Positions 1 to 9,153 of a stretch of DNA of 64,000 bases are shown here, piece by piece. The stretch lies in the NCBI RefSeq assembly GCF_004114915.1, contig NZ_CP022219.1, forward strand, positions 526,501 through 590,500. Direction: 5' to 3'. A program made the position numbers and the translations under genes. How positions within the stretch are numbered: the first letter of the stretch is position 1; each line of letters begins with the position of its first letter. Source of the stretch: Bradyrhizobium guangxiense (lineage in GTDB: Bacteria > Pseudomonadota > Alphaproteobacteria > Rhizobiales > Xanthobacteraceae). The notes under the pieces were generated by a model. The model saw only the letters and a list, made by a program, of their open reading frames with translations, made no database searches and was not told the origin of the DNA.

Positions 1-23
1 TCTCTCCCCATTAGGCCTCAGCC

Positions 24-962
24 ATGACAGTCGCGATCCTGTGCTCGGGACAAGGCAGGCAGCATCGGGACATGTTCGCCATCACGGGCGATGCACCGGA
101 GGCTTCGCGTCTGTTTGCGCACGCGGCGTCATTGCTCGGTGGCAGGGATCCTCGCGAATTCGTGCGCCGCGAAGCCGATGAGGCCCTGCATCGCAACCGC
201 GCCGGCCAGATTCTCTGTACCCTACAGGCACTCGCCGCAGCGGCCGCGCTCGGCGATGCCATTCCGCGTGACGCTATCATTGCCGGCTACAGCGTCGGCG
301 AGGTCGCCGCCTGGGGCGTCGGCGGCCTGTTCGACGCGATCCTCACGCTCGACCTCGTCGCGCGCCGCGCAGAGATTATGGATGCAGCGACGCAGGCCGG
401 CGACGGGCTGATCTTCGTCCGGGGTCTTGCGCGAGACCAGGTCGCTCGCCTTTGCGAGCGCCACGGCGCAGCGATCGCCATCGTCAATCCGGGCGATGCC
501 TTTGTCATCGGCGGTGGCCGGGAGGCCTTGAGCCAAATCGCTGAAGAGGCGCGGGCGATGCACGGCGCAAGGATCGTCGCCTTGCCGGTCGACGTTGCCT
601 CCCACACCCCGCGGCTTACTGAAGCATCTGTGGCATTTCGCGAGACCTTGAAGATGGCGCCGGTGTCGTTCCCGCCGCGGACCGATGCGCGCATTCTGAG
701 CGGAATCGATGCCGGTCCGGTGGTCTCTCGCGAGACCGGTCTGGACAAGCTCGCCGCACAGATCTCGCAGACTGTGCAATGGGCCGATTGTCTGCAAGCC
801 TGTGTCGAGGCGGGGGCGACGGGCTTTTTAGAGCTGGGGCCGGGACATGCACTGAGCGGCATGGCCGCGGAAATCGCACCCGAGCTTCCCGCGCGCGCGC
901 TGGACGATTTCAGAAGTCTTCAGGGCGTCCGCAGCTGGCTCATGCGCCACCTGAGCTCGTAG
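24..962 (+). CDS. mdcH: Malonate decarboxylase epsilon subunit (malonyl-CoA:ACP-type acyltransferase)
   Basis: A 312-residue acyltransferase-fold protein. In malonate decarboxylase, MdcH loads malonyl onto the acyl carrier subunit MdcC so that the decarboxylase can release CO2 and acetate can be exchanged; it acts in the cytoplasm. The sequence shows the N-terminal GQG motif near residue 9, the nucleophile elbow GYSVGE with Ser90, and a catalytic His at about residue 195 (ASHTPRL). Length and motifs fit MdcH better than FabD because the protein sits at the window edge as an apparent last gene and is close to the usual MdcH length; the other mdc genes would lie to the left, outside the window. 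It starts at an ATG 23 bases from the edge. A palindromic repeat begins right after its stop codon, which suggests the end of the operon. FabD-like function is the alternative. Confidence 0.8.
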   Translation: MTVAILCSGQGRQHRDMFAITGDAPEASRLFAHAASLLGGRDPREFVRREADEALHRNRAGQILCTLQALAAAAALGDAIPRDAIIAGYSVGEVAAWGVGGLFDAILTLDLVARRAEIMDAATQAGDGLIFVRGLARDQVARLCERHGAAIAIVNPGDAFVIGGGREALSQIAEEARAMHGARIVALPVDVASHTPRLTEASVAFRETLKMAPVSFPPRTDARILSGIDAGPVVSRETGLDKLAAQISQTVQWADCLQACVEAGATGFLELGPGHALSGMAAEIAPELPARALDDFRSLQGVRSWLMRHLSS

Positions 963-963
963 A

Positions 964-1063
964 GCATGATCCGGAAGAGTGCGAAGCGGTTTTCCGGAAA
1001 GATCATGCGCAAAGAATAACCTAAGGCGCGACGACGATTCATCTAGATCTCATCGCGCTTTAG
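964..1063. repeat. Bipartite intergenic palindromic element, copy 1
   Basis: Two adjacent inverted repeats. The first has arms GCATGATC (964-971) and GATCATGC (1001-1008) with an inner CCGGAA/TTCCGG pair. The second is an imperfect hairpin around GGCGCGACGA and TCATCGCGC. A second copy of the same core lies at 18113-18195. It starts immediately after the mdcH stop codon. Such elements are common between genes in Bradyrhizobium genomes (family knowledge); the role could be transcription termination or mRNA stability, which I infer only. Confidence 0.75.
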
Positions 1064-1113
1064 GGCCGGCAAGTGCCGAAAGGGCGATACGGCCGATCGC
1101 GTCGTGGCTGTCG

Positions 1114-1153
1114 AAAAAAAGGGGGCCGTCCTTTTTGGGGGGAGGACGGCCCC
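1114..1153 (-). terminator. Rho-independent terminator for the minus-strand AraC gene
   Basis: A 10-bp perfect GC stem, GGGGCCGTCC at 1122-1131 and GGACGGCCCC at 1144-1153, is followed on the minus strand by seven T residues (A tract at 1114-1120 on the plus strand). Orientation therefore serves transcription coming from the AraC gene that ends at 1289. Confidence 0.75.
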
Positions 1154-1190
1154 TAGATGCTCGTTGCCCGGGGAGGAGGAAGGCTGGAGC

Positions 1191-1215
1191 CGTGACTTGG
1201 GGGTCTTAAGTCACG
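1191..1215. promoter_or_regulatory. Short inverted repeat of unknown role
   Basis: Arms CGTGACTT (1191-1198) and AAGTCACG (1208-1215) are perfectly complementary over 8 bp with a 9-base spacer. It lies between the terminator and the 3' end of the AraC gene. It might be an operator or an RNA hairpin; no neighbour gives a strong reason for either. Confidence 0.3.
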
Positions 1216-1288
1216 TAACACGCACACCATGGCCAATTCCGCGGCCAGCGTATTTCACGAACCCCTGCTGTTTCTCATTTCGCATGAT

Positions 1289-2305
1289 TCACGAGAGGTC
1301 CGCGCGCAACACGTGCGACGCGGGCTTGCGTATCGACACGGGATTGCCGTTCGAGAGGCTCGACGAAGCTGGCGCGTTGCGGACGGCGCTCCGCCAGCGC
1401 GCAGGCGTGTCACCCGTCATCCGCTTGAACACGGTCGAGAAATGCGCCTGCGTGCAGAAGCCGACGGCCAGCGCCACCTCGGCCAAGGGCGTGTCCGAAC
1501 TCGACAGCAGCGATTTAGCGCGTTCGATGCGTTCGTGCAGCAGGTACTCTCGCGGTCGGTAGCCCGTCGCGGCGCGAAACTGGGCGGCGAAATGCATCCG
1601 CGACAGTCCCGCGACCTTGGCCAATTGAGACAGGCTGATGCAGCGGTCGAAATGCGTCCCGACAAATTCCTGGACGCGCCGTAACCGCCACTTCGCCAGC
1701 GCGTTGACTTTCGTGTGTGGACGTTCGCGCCGCGCAACGTGCATCGCCAGCGTCCGGCCGACGCAGCAGGCAAAATCCCGGTCGGCCAACTGGCCATGAT
1801 CGGTGAGCGCTCTCGCGAGTTGCTCGGCAAAGGGATCCCGGAGCAGGACGAGATCGTTCAGGATTTCGGGCGAGGCAGGATCCGTTCCAGGCCGGGGGTG
1901 CGGAAAATAGATGCTGGCCGAGACGTGGAAGTGCACGAAATCGTACGGGGCGGAGAACACTGCGCTGAGCTGCTGCGAGGGTGCGCCGACATACAGGGTG
2001 CCTGCCGGCATGCTGCCGTCGAAGATGACGTGTCGGTCTCTGCTCAGTCTGATGCGGGTCGCCTTCAAAGCGAGGGCGAGGAAGTATCTGTCGGCAGGGG
2101 CCGTGGCTTCTTCCCGCCTTGTGCCTGTTTGCGTACAGATCCAGCGCGAGATCGTGATGTCCTCAGGCGCGTCGCCGGCATGTTGGCCGGACTGACGCCA
2201 TCTTCGCTCGCGGGGAAGCGCGCGCGCTTCCAGCGAGAAATCGGGTTCGTGACGGTCGGGTTGACAGGTCGACCAGGCGTCGCCTGCTTGCACATCGTTG
2301 AGCAT
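1289..2305 (-). CDS. AraC-family transcriptional regulator
   Basis: A 338-residue DNA-binding regulator. The C-terminal third carries the two helix-turn-helix motifs of the AraC/XylS family: LSQLAKVAGLSRMHF and, about 40 residues later, the conserved VALAVGFCTQAHFSTVFKRMTGDTP. The N-terminal part is probably a ligand or cupin-like sensing domain but shows no motif I can name. The ATG start at 2305 gives the full-length frame. The gene lies 243 bp downstream of the HlyD gene on the same strand and has its own terminator, so it is likely a separate unit. Its HTH region closely resembles that of the AraC protein at 9567-10421, including the identical string AGLSRMHFAAQFRAA, so the two are paralogues. 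Target unknown; the adjacent efflux operon is a reasonable guess. Confidence 0.85.
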   Translation of the reverse strand: MLNDVQAGDAWSTCQPDRHEPDFSLEARALPRERRWRQSGQHAGDAPEDITISRWICTQTGTRREEATAPADRYFLALALKATRIRLSRDRHVIFDGSMPAGTLYVGAPSQQLSAVFSAPYDFVHFHVSASIYFPHPRPGTDPASPEILNDLVLLRDPFAEQLARALTDHGQLADRDFACCVGRTLAMHVARRERPHTKVNALAKWRLRRVQEFVGTHFDRCISLSQLAKVAGLSRMHFAAQFRAATGYRPREYLLHERIERAKSLLSSSDTPLAEVALAVGFCTQAHFSTVFKRMTGDTPARWRSAVRNAPASSSLSNGNPVSIRKPASHVLRADLS

Positions 2306-2548
2306 GGTTCGTCCCGTGTCCTGGATTCTGTCGCCGTGGTCGGCTTGCAGAATGCAATTGGTTCATGCTCGAACGATAGGTCGGAAGCCGTCGCAAGGCT
2401 CGTTAGGGTTGCTTAAAGGGTGTTAGATCTTGCAAGTGCACCGGGCGCGGCCGCGTGTCGAAAAGGGTCAATTCGAGCAAAGCGATCAGACACTTGGGTG
2501 AGCGCCCGGTGTTAGCGGGCGACGCGGACCGTCGCGACACGGTCAGCC

Positions 2549-3835
2549 TCAGGGCAGGCGCGGCGAGGCGTCGATGCCGGGCGTGAGGCCGGGTGCGACC
2601 TTCTCTGCCGGCGTGACCGCGGGCTCGCGTGCATAGGGGAGCGTCTCCACCGCGGGGCGCTGCTGCGATGTCGCCTGCAGGCAATTCGGACGGGGTGAAG
2701 GTCCCGCGCCGAACAGATCGGAGACGGGATCGACGAAGCTGGTGCGGAACCGGTCCGACCAGGTTTGGCCGCCGCTTGGGGATGGCTGCTGGATCGTCAC
2801 CGTCGCCGTCATGCCGGAGACGAGCGGCACATCCGGCGGCACCGTATCGATCGCAAGACGCACCGGTACGCGCTGTGCCAGCCGCACCCAGGTGTAGATC
2901 GGATCGACATTGGGGAGGCCCTGCGTGCCCGTGGCGGCGTTCGACACGCTGACGCCGCGCGTGATGGTCTTCACGTGTCCCATTATCGGCCGGGGATAGC
3001 CGACCAGTTGCGCTTCGGCACGATCGCCGACGCAGACCCGCGCCATCTTGGTCTCCTCGAAATAGCCGTCGATCCAGAAGCTGTTGGAGTCGATGACGGA
3101 AACGTTGCTGACGCCGGCAACCGCATAGTCGCCGACTCGCAGCAAGAGGTTGGTGACGTAGCCGTCGACCGGACTGGTCACGCTGGTGCGCTTCAGGTTC
3201 AGCTCCGCCTGCGCGAGCTGATGTGCCGCTGCCTCGTAGGCGGCCTTCGCCTGCGCGGCATTTCCGGCATAGATCTGCTGCTCTTCGGGTGTCGTCGCAA
3301 GATCGGATAGATGCTGGCGCCGGTAGAACTCGGCCTGCTTCACCACCAGGTCCGCGGCGCGCTGGTCGACCAGGGCCTTGCCGATGCGGACGGCGACCTC
3401 GAAGTCGAACGGATCGATCACATAGAGGACGTCGCCCTTGTGGACGAATTGGTTGTCGCCCACACGGAGCTCCACGATCTTGCCCGCGACCTGCGGCGCG
3501 ACGTTGGCGACCTGGACGCGGACACTGCCGTTCCGCGTCCAGGGCGCGGTGACATAGTGCTGCCAGGTCGCAACCGATATCAGGACCGCGATCATTGCGA
3601 TGCCGAGGGTTGCGAGATGCCTGCTGGCGTCGCGGATGAAACGGACGACCGTCTTGCGCCGCGGCATCGCGGAGTCCGTGGCCGGTTCCTGGGGCCTGCC
3701 GTTCTCCGCGACGCGATCGCCGGTATCGCGCGCGATGGTGTCCGGCATGCCCACGGTGTCGGTGGCGTCGGCTTGGACCTCGGCCGACGGTTCGCCGCGG
3801 AGCGCCGCGACCTCTCGGGGGAGGGTGGCATCCAT
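2549..3835 (-). CDS. HlyD/EmrA-type periplasmic adaptor of an efflux system
   Basis: A 428-residue membrane fusion protein. It has an N-terminal cytoplasmic tail, one membrane anchor at about residues 74-92, a lipoyl-like half (SVRVQVANVAPQVAGKI...GDVLYVIDPFD), a coiled-coil hairpin, a second lipoyl half and beta-barrel segments around residues 210-350. The last about 70 residues are Pro-rich and probably disordered. In AaeA/EmrA-type systems this adaptor links the inner membrane pump to an outer membrane channel. It is the last gene of a three-gene minus-strand operon, 12 bp after the DUF1656 gene. No outer membrane factor gene is next to it, so the channel must be encoded elsewhere. Confidence 0.85.
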   Translation of the reverse strand: MDATLPREVAALRGEPSAEVQADATDTVGMPDTIARDTGDRVAENGRPQEPATDSAMPRRKTVVRFIRDASRHLATLGIAMIAVLISVATWQHYVTAPWTRNGSVRVQVANVAPQVAGKIVELRVGDNQFVHKGDVLYVIDPFDFEVAVRIGKALVDQRAADLVVKQAEFYRRQHLSDLATTPEEQQIYAGNAAQAKAAYEAAAHQLAQAELNLKRTSVTSPVDGYVTNLLLRVGDYAVAGVSNVSVIDSNSFWIDGYFEETKMARVCVGDRAEAQLVGYPRPIMGHVKTITRGVSVSNAATGTQGLPNVDPIYTWVRLAQRVPVRLAIDTVPPDVPLVSGMTATVTIQQPSPSGGQTWSDRFRTSFVDPVSDLFGAGPSPRPNCLQATSQQRPAVETLPYAREPAVTPAEKVAPGLTPGIDASPRLP

Positions 3836-3847
3836 GGCTCTTTCTCC

Positions 3848-4051
3848 CTAGCAGAACAGTGCGAGCAGGCCGAACATCGCGACGTAGAGGCTGAGCTCGG
3901 CCAGCGAGGGGTTGCTGAACAATCTTGCGAATCCGACGAAACGCAGCAGCGGGCGGAGCAGCAGGAACGCAAGCAGCGCGATTGCTGCGTAGGAGACGAT
4001 GGGGGCGATCAGCACGCCACCGACCACGAGCTCCCGGTAGGTGTGCGTCAT
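3848..4051 (-). CDS. DUF1656 small membrane protein (AaeX-like)
   Basis: A 67-residue protein with two hydrophobic helices, one from about residue 9 to 32 and one in the last 20 residues. DUF1656 proteins such as AaeX are typically encoded between a FUSC-type permease and an HlyD adaptor, exactly as here. The start ATG overlaps the stop codon of the permease gene by four bases (ATGA at 4048-4051), which implies translational coupling. Molecular function is not established for the family. Confidence 0.8.
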   Translation of the reverse strand: MTHTYRELVVGGVLIAPIVSYAAIALLAFLLLRPLLRFVGFARLFSNPSLAELSLYVAMFGLLALFC

Positions 4052-5904
4052 GGCCGTTCGCCCTGGTTTGGAGACTGTGACGGTGCGAATGCGCCGCTCG
4101 CTGGAATCAGCATGGCGATGGCCGAATTGGCGGACAGGTTGCTGCGCGCTGCCGCCTGACGCAGCGCCTCGGCAGCCGCGAGGATTGCGCTGGTGTTCCG
4201 GCGGGCGAGGGCGTCTTGCGCGTCCTGGGCCGCTCCGGCGAGCGGGCCCTGTCGCAGCCTGTCCAGTTCGGCGCGGCAGCGCCGCAACGCTTCAGCTTGG
4301 TCGAAGCCGCGCATCGCTTTGGCCGTGATCTGACCATCGAGAGGCAAGGCGCCGTTTGCGGTTACGATCTGCTCGATCCGCGCCGCGTCGCGAAACGCGG
4401 CTTCCTCCGGCGCGAGGTCTCGCGCGCGTCCGCTGTCGAGGTCCCTCAGCTCGCGATGAGTCTCTCCCAGCAGCAGCCGAACTCGCCGATCGCCCGACAG
4501 CGGGGGCAGCAGCGACTGCGCCGCGAAGACGAGCACCGCCGACAGGCAGGCAAAGAGGCTCGTCTCCAGAAACACCCCGGGGGCGTAGCTCTGCGGGTTG
4601 GTCGGTGCGAGAACGGCGATCGTGAACACCAGGACGAGCCGACCGAGGGACGACAGTATTGGGTTCGGCAATGAGATCAGCAGTGCGAGGCCGATGACGA
4701 CAGGCGCAAGGCCCATCGCCAGCAGCTGAAATTCGGACACGCCGTTGAAGACGAGGTATTTCAGAACGCCTGCCAGCACGCAGGCGATCGGTATCGCCGT
4801 CACCGTCACCAGCGCGAAGATGCGTGGTGCGGGCGTCGTCGAGCCGAGGCCGATGATCGCCGCGACGAGCGAGAGGCAGAGCTCGGTGGCCGGCCAGCCC
4901 GTCAGCACGAAGAACAGCGCGATCAGCGTGAAAGAGATCGTGGCCCGTGCGGCGGTTTCCGCCGCAATGCGGCGCGAGCGATAGAGCGGTGCGCGCCATG
5001 CACGATAAGGACGCGTCCCCTCACGCAGCGCACCGAGGCTGCCGCGGACCTGTGCGTTCTTTCGGCTGATCTCGCTCTGGAGCCAGGATCGGGACATCGC
5101 CATCAGTCCTGCTGAAGCCGTGGAGGCGGCGGGGAGTGCCGCAAGCATGCGGCCGAGCGACAGCGCGCTGACGAGGTCGACCAGCGCGGAGCGCGCGGCT
5201 GCGCCCCTCGCTGTGCCGATGCTCGATTCCGTCGCAAGGCTGGCGATCTCCGGACGCAGTGCCGCGATGTCATGCAACAATCTCGCGGCAGCCGGCGCGG
5301 AGGCAGGCTCGGCACCTTGCGCGAGGCGCGTGACCCCGCGGTGCAGCGCCTCGATGCGGCCTGCCAGCACCGGATGGTAGTCCGGCGTGGCCAGAATCTC
5401 GTTTACGAGCGCCACCGCAAGGACGCCGATGCCAATGCCGGCGCCGCGGGCGACGCCGGCCGGGAACACCTGGAGCGGCGTGTCGATCTGCTGGATATCG
5501 ACGAGGGCGACGGTGATGCAGCAGAGCGCCGCGGCATAGGCGCGATTGCCGTCCAGCATCCCGGCGGCATAGACGCAGAGCCCGATCCAGATGCCGAGCA
5601 CGGCGAGCAGGAGACCGTCGGTCTGGGAAAACAGGCCCGCGATTGCGATCGATGCGACAACGCCGATGGCGGTTGCGAACAGCCGGTAGCCGGCCTTCTC
5701 CATGCCCTGACCGCGTGTCGGCAGCGCCAGGATGGCGACGGTGAGGGCAGACGACGACGGAGATTCGAGCTCGAGCCAGAAGCTCACATAGAGTGCGAGC
5801 ATCATCGCCAGCCACATCCGCAGCGCAAAGGCCCAGGAGTTCGCCGGGAAGCCGGCGAAGACCAGCGGGCGCGGCGCGGCAGCACTGGTGGCGGTCACTG
5901 GCAT
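4048..5904 (-). CDS. FUSC-family aromatic acid/fusaric acid exporter-type permease
   Basis: A 618-residue inner membrane protein with two blocks of hydrophobic helices (roughly residues 18-170 and 330-470) separated and followed by soluble helical segments. This is the architecture of the FUSC/AaeB/YccS family, whose members export aromatic carboxylic acids or fusaric acid. It heads an operon with the DUF1656 and HlyD genes. The upstream genes on the same strand encode two response regulators and a histidine kinase, the nearest of them 169 bp away, so regulation by that system is plausible. The substrate cannot be told from sequence. Confidence 0.85.
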   Translation of the reverse strand: MPVTATSAAAPRPLVFAGFPANSWAFALRMWLAMMLALYVSFWLELESPSSSALTVAILALPTRGQGMEKAGYRLFATAIGVVASIAIAGLFSQTDGLLLAVLGIWIGLCVYAAGMLDGNRAYAAALCCITVALVDIQQIDTPLQVFPAGVARGAGIGIGVLAVALVNEILATPDYHPVLAGRIEALHRGVTRLAQGAEPASAPAAARLLHDIAALRPEIASLATESSIGTARGAAARSALVDLVSALSLGRMLAALPAASTASAGLMAMSRSWLQSEISRKNAQVRGSLGALREGTRPYRAWRAPLYRSRRIAAETAARATISFTLIALFFVLTGWPATELCLSLVAAIIGLGSTTPAPRIFALVTVTAIPIACVLAGVLKYLVFNGVSEFQLLAMGLAPVVIGLALLISLPNPILSSLGRLVLVFTIAVLAPTNPQSYAPGVFLETSLFACLSAVLVFAAQSLLPPLSGDRRVRLLLGETHRELRDLDSGRARDLAPEEAAFRDAARIEQIVTANGALPLDGQITAKAMRGFDQAEALRRCRAELDRLRQGPLAGAAQDAQDALARRNTSAILAAAEALRQAAARSNLSANSAIAMLIPASGAFAPSQSPNQGERP

Positions 5905-6073
5905 CGTGCCTCATCCGTTTCCGGCAGAGCGGGCCGCCCGCCGATGTCGATAAAGTCGAGGCCGAATATGAGGGTTACCGGGCCTGCCGGTATTTCCGGT
6001 CTACCAACCCGCTTGCCGGAATGCACGCCTGGCTGGGAACGAGGGGCCGTTGCGCGAGAGGCGTACGGATGGG

Positions 6074-6451
6074 TTACGGCATCTGGCCTGCCAACGCGTC
6101 CTCGAGACAGCGGATGATCTCGTCGCCGCTCGAAGGCTTGCCGAGATAGCAATGCGCGCCAGCGGCCATCACGCGCTGACGTACGGCTTCGCTTGGAAAC
6201 GCTGTCATGAAGATGATCGGAAAGCGGCGGCCGGAGGCGACCAACTGGGCCTGCAATTCATCGCCGGTGATCACGGGCATCTGAACATCGGCGATCATGC
6301 AGGCTGGATCGTCTCCCGCCGCATGCTGCAGGAAGTCGACGCCGGACTCGTAGGCATCGGCCTCGTAGCCAAGCGAGCGAACCAGGCTCGCAAGCGACGT
6401 ACGAACGCCTTCATCGTCATCCACGATTGCAATCACGGGGGTTTTGGCCAT
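6074..6451 (-). CDS. Stand-alone receiver-domain response regulator
   Basis: A 125-residue protein that is a receiver domain only. Acidic residues at 10-13 (VDDDE), the phospho-acceptor Asp55 (MIADVQMP), the switch Thr at about 83 (FMTAF) and Lys105 (LGKP) are all present, so it should be phosphorylatable. There is no output domain. It lies 105 bp downstream of a FixJ-type regulator and its kinase, and is probably a second partner or phosphate sink of that kinase (inference). Confidence 0.85.
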   Translation of the reverse strand: MAKTPVIAIVDDDEGVRTSLASLVRSLGYEADAYESGVDFLQHAAGDDPACMIADVQMPVITGDELQAQLVASGRRFPIIFMTAFPSEAVRQRVMAAGAHCYLGKPSSGDEIIRCLEDALAGQMP

Positions 6452-6556
6452 TCGCGCACAATCCTGACCGCGGTGTTCCGCAAGACGAGGAGGATATCTC
6501 CCGTTGCGCGGCCGATGGCGCCTTATGCACCCCTGGCATGCCCGCTGAAATTATAC

Positions 6557-7222
6557 TCAGGTTTGGTCCGTAGTCCTGCGGGTTTGGGAGACCCCGAGCG
6601 CCTCGGCCTTGCGAACGAGGTCGGCCAGTGACCTAACCCCCATCTTGCGCATGACGTTCCCGCGGTGGATCTTGACGGTAATCTCGCTGAGGCCGATCAG
6701 GGCGGCGACCTGCTTGTTCATCAGGCCGGCGGTGACATGGCCCATCACCTCGCGCTCGCGCGCCGTCAGGGTCTCGTACTGGGCCCGGATGTCCTCCTTG
6801 GTCGCGGCTTCGGCGCGGTGCTGCGCGTCGCGCTCGAGCGCCGCCGTTACGGCATCGAGCATGTCCTGGTCGCGGAACGGCTTGGAGAGGAAATCGACGG
6901 CGCCGGCCTTCATGGCGCGTACCGACATTGGAATGTCGCCATGGCCGGTCATGAAGATGATCGGATAGCTAATGCCCTGCCGGACGAGCTGGCCCTGCAG
7001 ATCGAGCCCGCTGACGCCCGGAAGGCGGACGTCTAGCACGATGCAGCCGGGGCCGTCGGGCAGTGAGCTGCCGAGTAGTTCGGCCGGCGAGCCGAACAGC
7101 CGCGTCGCGAGGCCGACCGATCGGAACAGGCTGTCGAGTGAGGCGCGGATGCCTGCATCGTCATCGACAATGATGACGATCGAGGGGGGCGCCGGCGGGT
7201 GGGCCTGGTTTGGTCGTGTCAT
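6557..7222 (-). CDS. FixJ/NarL-type two-component response regulator
   Basis: A 221-residue regulator. Its receiver domain (about 14-130) has the acidic pocket VDDDAG, phospho-acceptor Asp64 (IVLDVRLPG), the MTGHGD segment and Lys114 (LSKPF). A LuxR/FixJ helix-turn-helix follows at about 150-210 (LTAREREVMGHVTAGLMNKQVAALIGLSEITVKIH...). Its start ATG overlaps the kinase stop by four bases (7219-7222), so kinase and regulator are translationally coupled. It should bind a promoter palindrome; a candidate lies at 9415-9430 upstream of the kinase gene. Confidence 0.9.
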   Translation of the reverse strand: MTRPNQAHPPAPPSIVIIVDDDAGIRASLDSLFRSVGLATRLFGSPAELLGSSLPDGPGCIVLDVRLPGVSGLDLQGQLVRQGISYPIIFMTGHGDIPMSVRAMKAGAVDFLSKPFRDQDMLDAVTAALERDAQHRAEAATKEDIRAQYETLTAREREVMGHVTAGLMNKQVAALIGLSEITVKIHRGNVMRKMGVRSLADLVRKAEALGVSQTRRTTDQT

Positions 7223-9153
7223 GGCAAGGCGTGTTCTTGGCTATATGGCAGTGTCAGGCGGAATGTCGCTCCCGAACCCGGAGTGCTCGCCACCGACAAT
7301 CGGCCGCCGTGAGCTTCCACCGTGGTTCGGCTGATCGCAAGCCCTATGCCCATTCCGCCATCCTTCGTGGTGAAGAACGGATCGAACAGGCGCGGCAGGT
7401 CGTCAGGGTGGATGCCCGGGCCACTGTCCTGCACCGTGATTCCAAGCGTTTCGCTGTTCGCGGTACCGACGCGCAGCGTGATGGTGCGGGAACCGGGCTG
7501 GCCCGACATGGCCTGCCCGGCATTGATCAGAAGATTGACCAGGACCTGTTGCAGCTGAATCCGGTCGCCGCGAATAGGCGGCAGGTCGGGCTCCATCTCG
7601 AGGACGAAGGAGACATCGTGCTTGGCGAGCTCGCGCGCAACCAGCGCAGTTGCCTCCTCGACGATCTCGCCGATGTGCAGCAGGTCCTGCTGGGCAGGGG
7701 CCTTCTTCAGGAAGGTCCGGATGCGGGTCACGATCTCGCTGGCGCGGCGGCCCTGAGCAACGACATGGCCGATCGTCGTCGCAACCTCCTTCAGATCGGG
7801 GACGTCGCGCCGCAGCCAGCGCAGGCCGGCTTCGCCGCTGGTGACGATCGCCGCCAGCGGCTGGGTCACCTCGTGCGCAATGGAGGCGCTGAGCTCGCCG
7901 AGGGTGGCAACGCGCGCAGCATGGGCGAGGTCGGCCTGCGCTGCGAGCAGCGCGTCCTGCGCCTGCTTGCGCTCGGTGATGTCGACGACGAACACGAGCA
8001 CGTCGTGATCTTCGCCGGATTGAGGCGAAAAGGTGATCGTGAACAGCACGGGGACCTTGCGTCCGTCGAGCCGCACCAGCTCGGTCTCTCCTTCGTGGAA
8101 CGGCTCTCCCTGCGCGAACGCGACCAGGGCGTCGAGGAAACTGCGGTCGTTCTCGCCCAGCAGCTTGTCCGCCTTCTCGACGAAGGCCGCAGAGCTGCCT
8201 GCTCCCGCCATCTTCTGCAGGGCGGGATTGACGGCGACGATTCTGGCGAGCCCGCGGGCATGCCGGACGAAATCGGGATGTCGCGCCAGATAATCCCGTA
8301 GATCCGCCCCGCGCGTCGGTAGCGAATCCAGCGCCGCCCGCAATCCGCTCCAGTCCTCCTCGACGACGCCGATCCGAGTTGCGTCGAACATCCGGCGGTA
8401 TCGCTGCTCGCTCTGCACCAGTGCGCTGTGAGCCGCCACGCGGTCCGTGACGTCCGTGTGCGTTTCGAGCACCGCCACGGGCTTGCCGAGATGGTCGTGC
8501 TGCAGGGCCCATCGGGCATCGACGGTGAGGATCGCGCCGGCCTTCGTGCGCTGCTCGACCCTGCCTTCCCATCGCCCGGTTTCGAGCAGGCCGGTCTCGA
8601 TGACTTCCCGCCGGTTGGAATAGCTAGTCCGCAGCAGCCTGTCGGCGGATTGGCCGAGCGCCTCGTCGGCGGACCAGCCGTAGGTCTGTTCCGCAGTCTT
8701 GTTCCAGAAGGTGATCACACCGCTGCGATCCCTGACGAAAATCATGTCATGCGAGAGATTGAGCAGTCGCGCCTGGGCTGCGAGGCGCGTCGTCGCCGCG
8801 TGATTCTGCAGCACCAGCAGGGTCGTGATCCCGATGGCCGCGAGGCTCACCAGCGCGCGAAGGGCAGGCGAGGCGATCGTCTGCAGACCGTGCGACACGA
8901 GATAGGCGCTTATGGTCAGGACGATGCAGCCGGCTGCGGCGATGACGATGTCGTTGCGCCGGTTCGTCCTCGCCACCAGCAGGATCGCAACCACGTAGAG
9001 GACGGCGACCGCGCCCTCGAGCGGCGTCAGCACGTCGACCATGAACACCGCAAGGGCAAGGGCGGCAGACCAGAACCGCAAGCCGGCGCGGCTCATGGCT
9101 GAACCCGTGGACCGATCAAGGTTCGTCATCGTCACAGGCTGTGCTCTTCTCAT
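7219..9153 (-). CDS. Membrane-bound PAS-domain sensor histidine kinase (FixL-like class)
   Basis: A 644-residue kinase. The N-terminal about 120 residues hold four or more hydrophobic helices. One clear PAS domain (about 125-255, HDMIFVRDRSGVITFWNKTAEQTYGW) and a second PAS-like region (about 265-400) follow. The HisKA site is near residue 427 (IAHEVTQPLAA), and the HATPase_c domain has its N box (QQVLVNLLINAGQAM) and G boxes (DSGPGI, GGMGIGLAIS). Nothing identifies a haem-binding PAS, so the signal is unknown. An internal ATG 24 bases later could be the real start. It begins an apparent signalling operon with the two response regulators and is divergent from an AraC gene. Confidence 0.88.
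   Translation of the reverse strand: MRRAQPVTMTNLDRSTGSAMSRAGLRFWSAALALAVFMVDVLTPLEGAVAVLYVVAILLVARTNRRNDIVIAAAGCIVLTISAYLVSHGLQTIASPALRALVSLAAIGITTLLVLQNHAATTRLAAQARLLNLSHDMIFVRDRSGVITFWNKTAEQTYGWSADEALGQSADRLLRTSYSNRREVIETGLLETGRWEGRVEQRTKAGAILTVDARWALQHDHLGKPVAVLETHTDVTDRVAAHSALVQSEQRYRRMFDATRIGVVEEDWSGLRAALDSLPTRGADLRDYLARHPDFVRHARGLARIVAVNPALQKMAGAGSSAAFVEKADKLLGENDRSFLDALVAFAQGEPFHEGETELVRLDGRKVPVLFTITFSPQSGEDHDVLVFVVDITERKQAQDALLAAQADLAHAARVATLGELSASIAHEVTQPLAAIVTSGEAGLRWLRRDVPDLKEVATTIGHVVAQGRRASEIVTRIRTFLKKAPAQQDLLHIGEIVEEATALVARELAKHDVSFVLEMEPDLPPIRGDRIQLQQVLVNLLINAGQAMSGQPGSRTITLRVGTANSETLGITVQDSGPGIHPDDLPRLFDPFFTTKDGGMGIGLAISRTTVEAHGGRLSVASTPGSGATFRLTLPYSQEHALP

Noticed and set aside
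1..23. Tail of an upstream gene at the left edge
   Set aside because: Only 23 bases are visible before the mdcH start, and no frame can be assigned.
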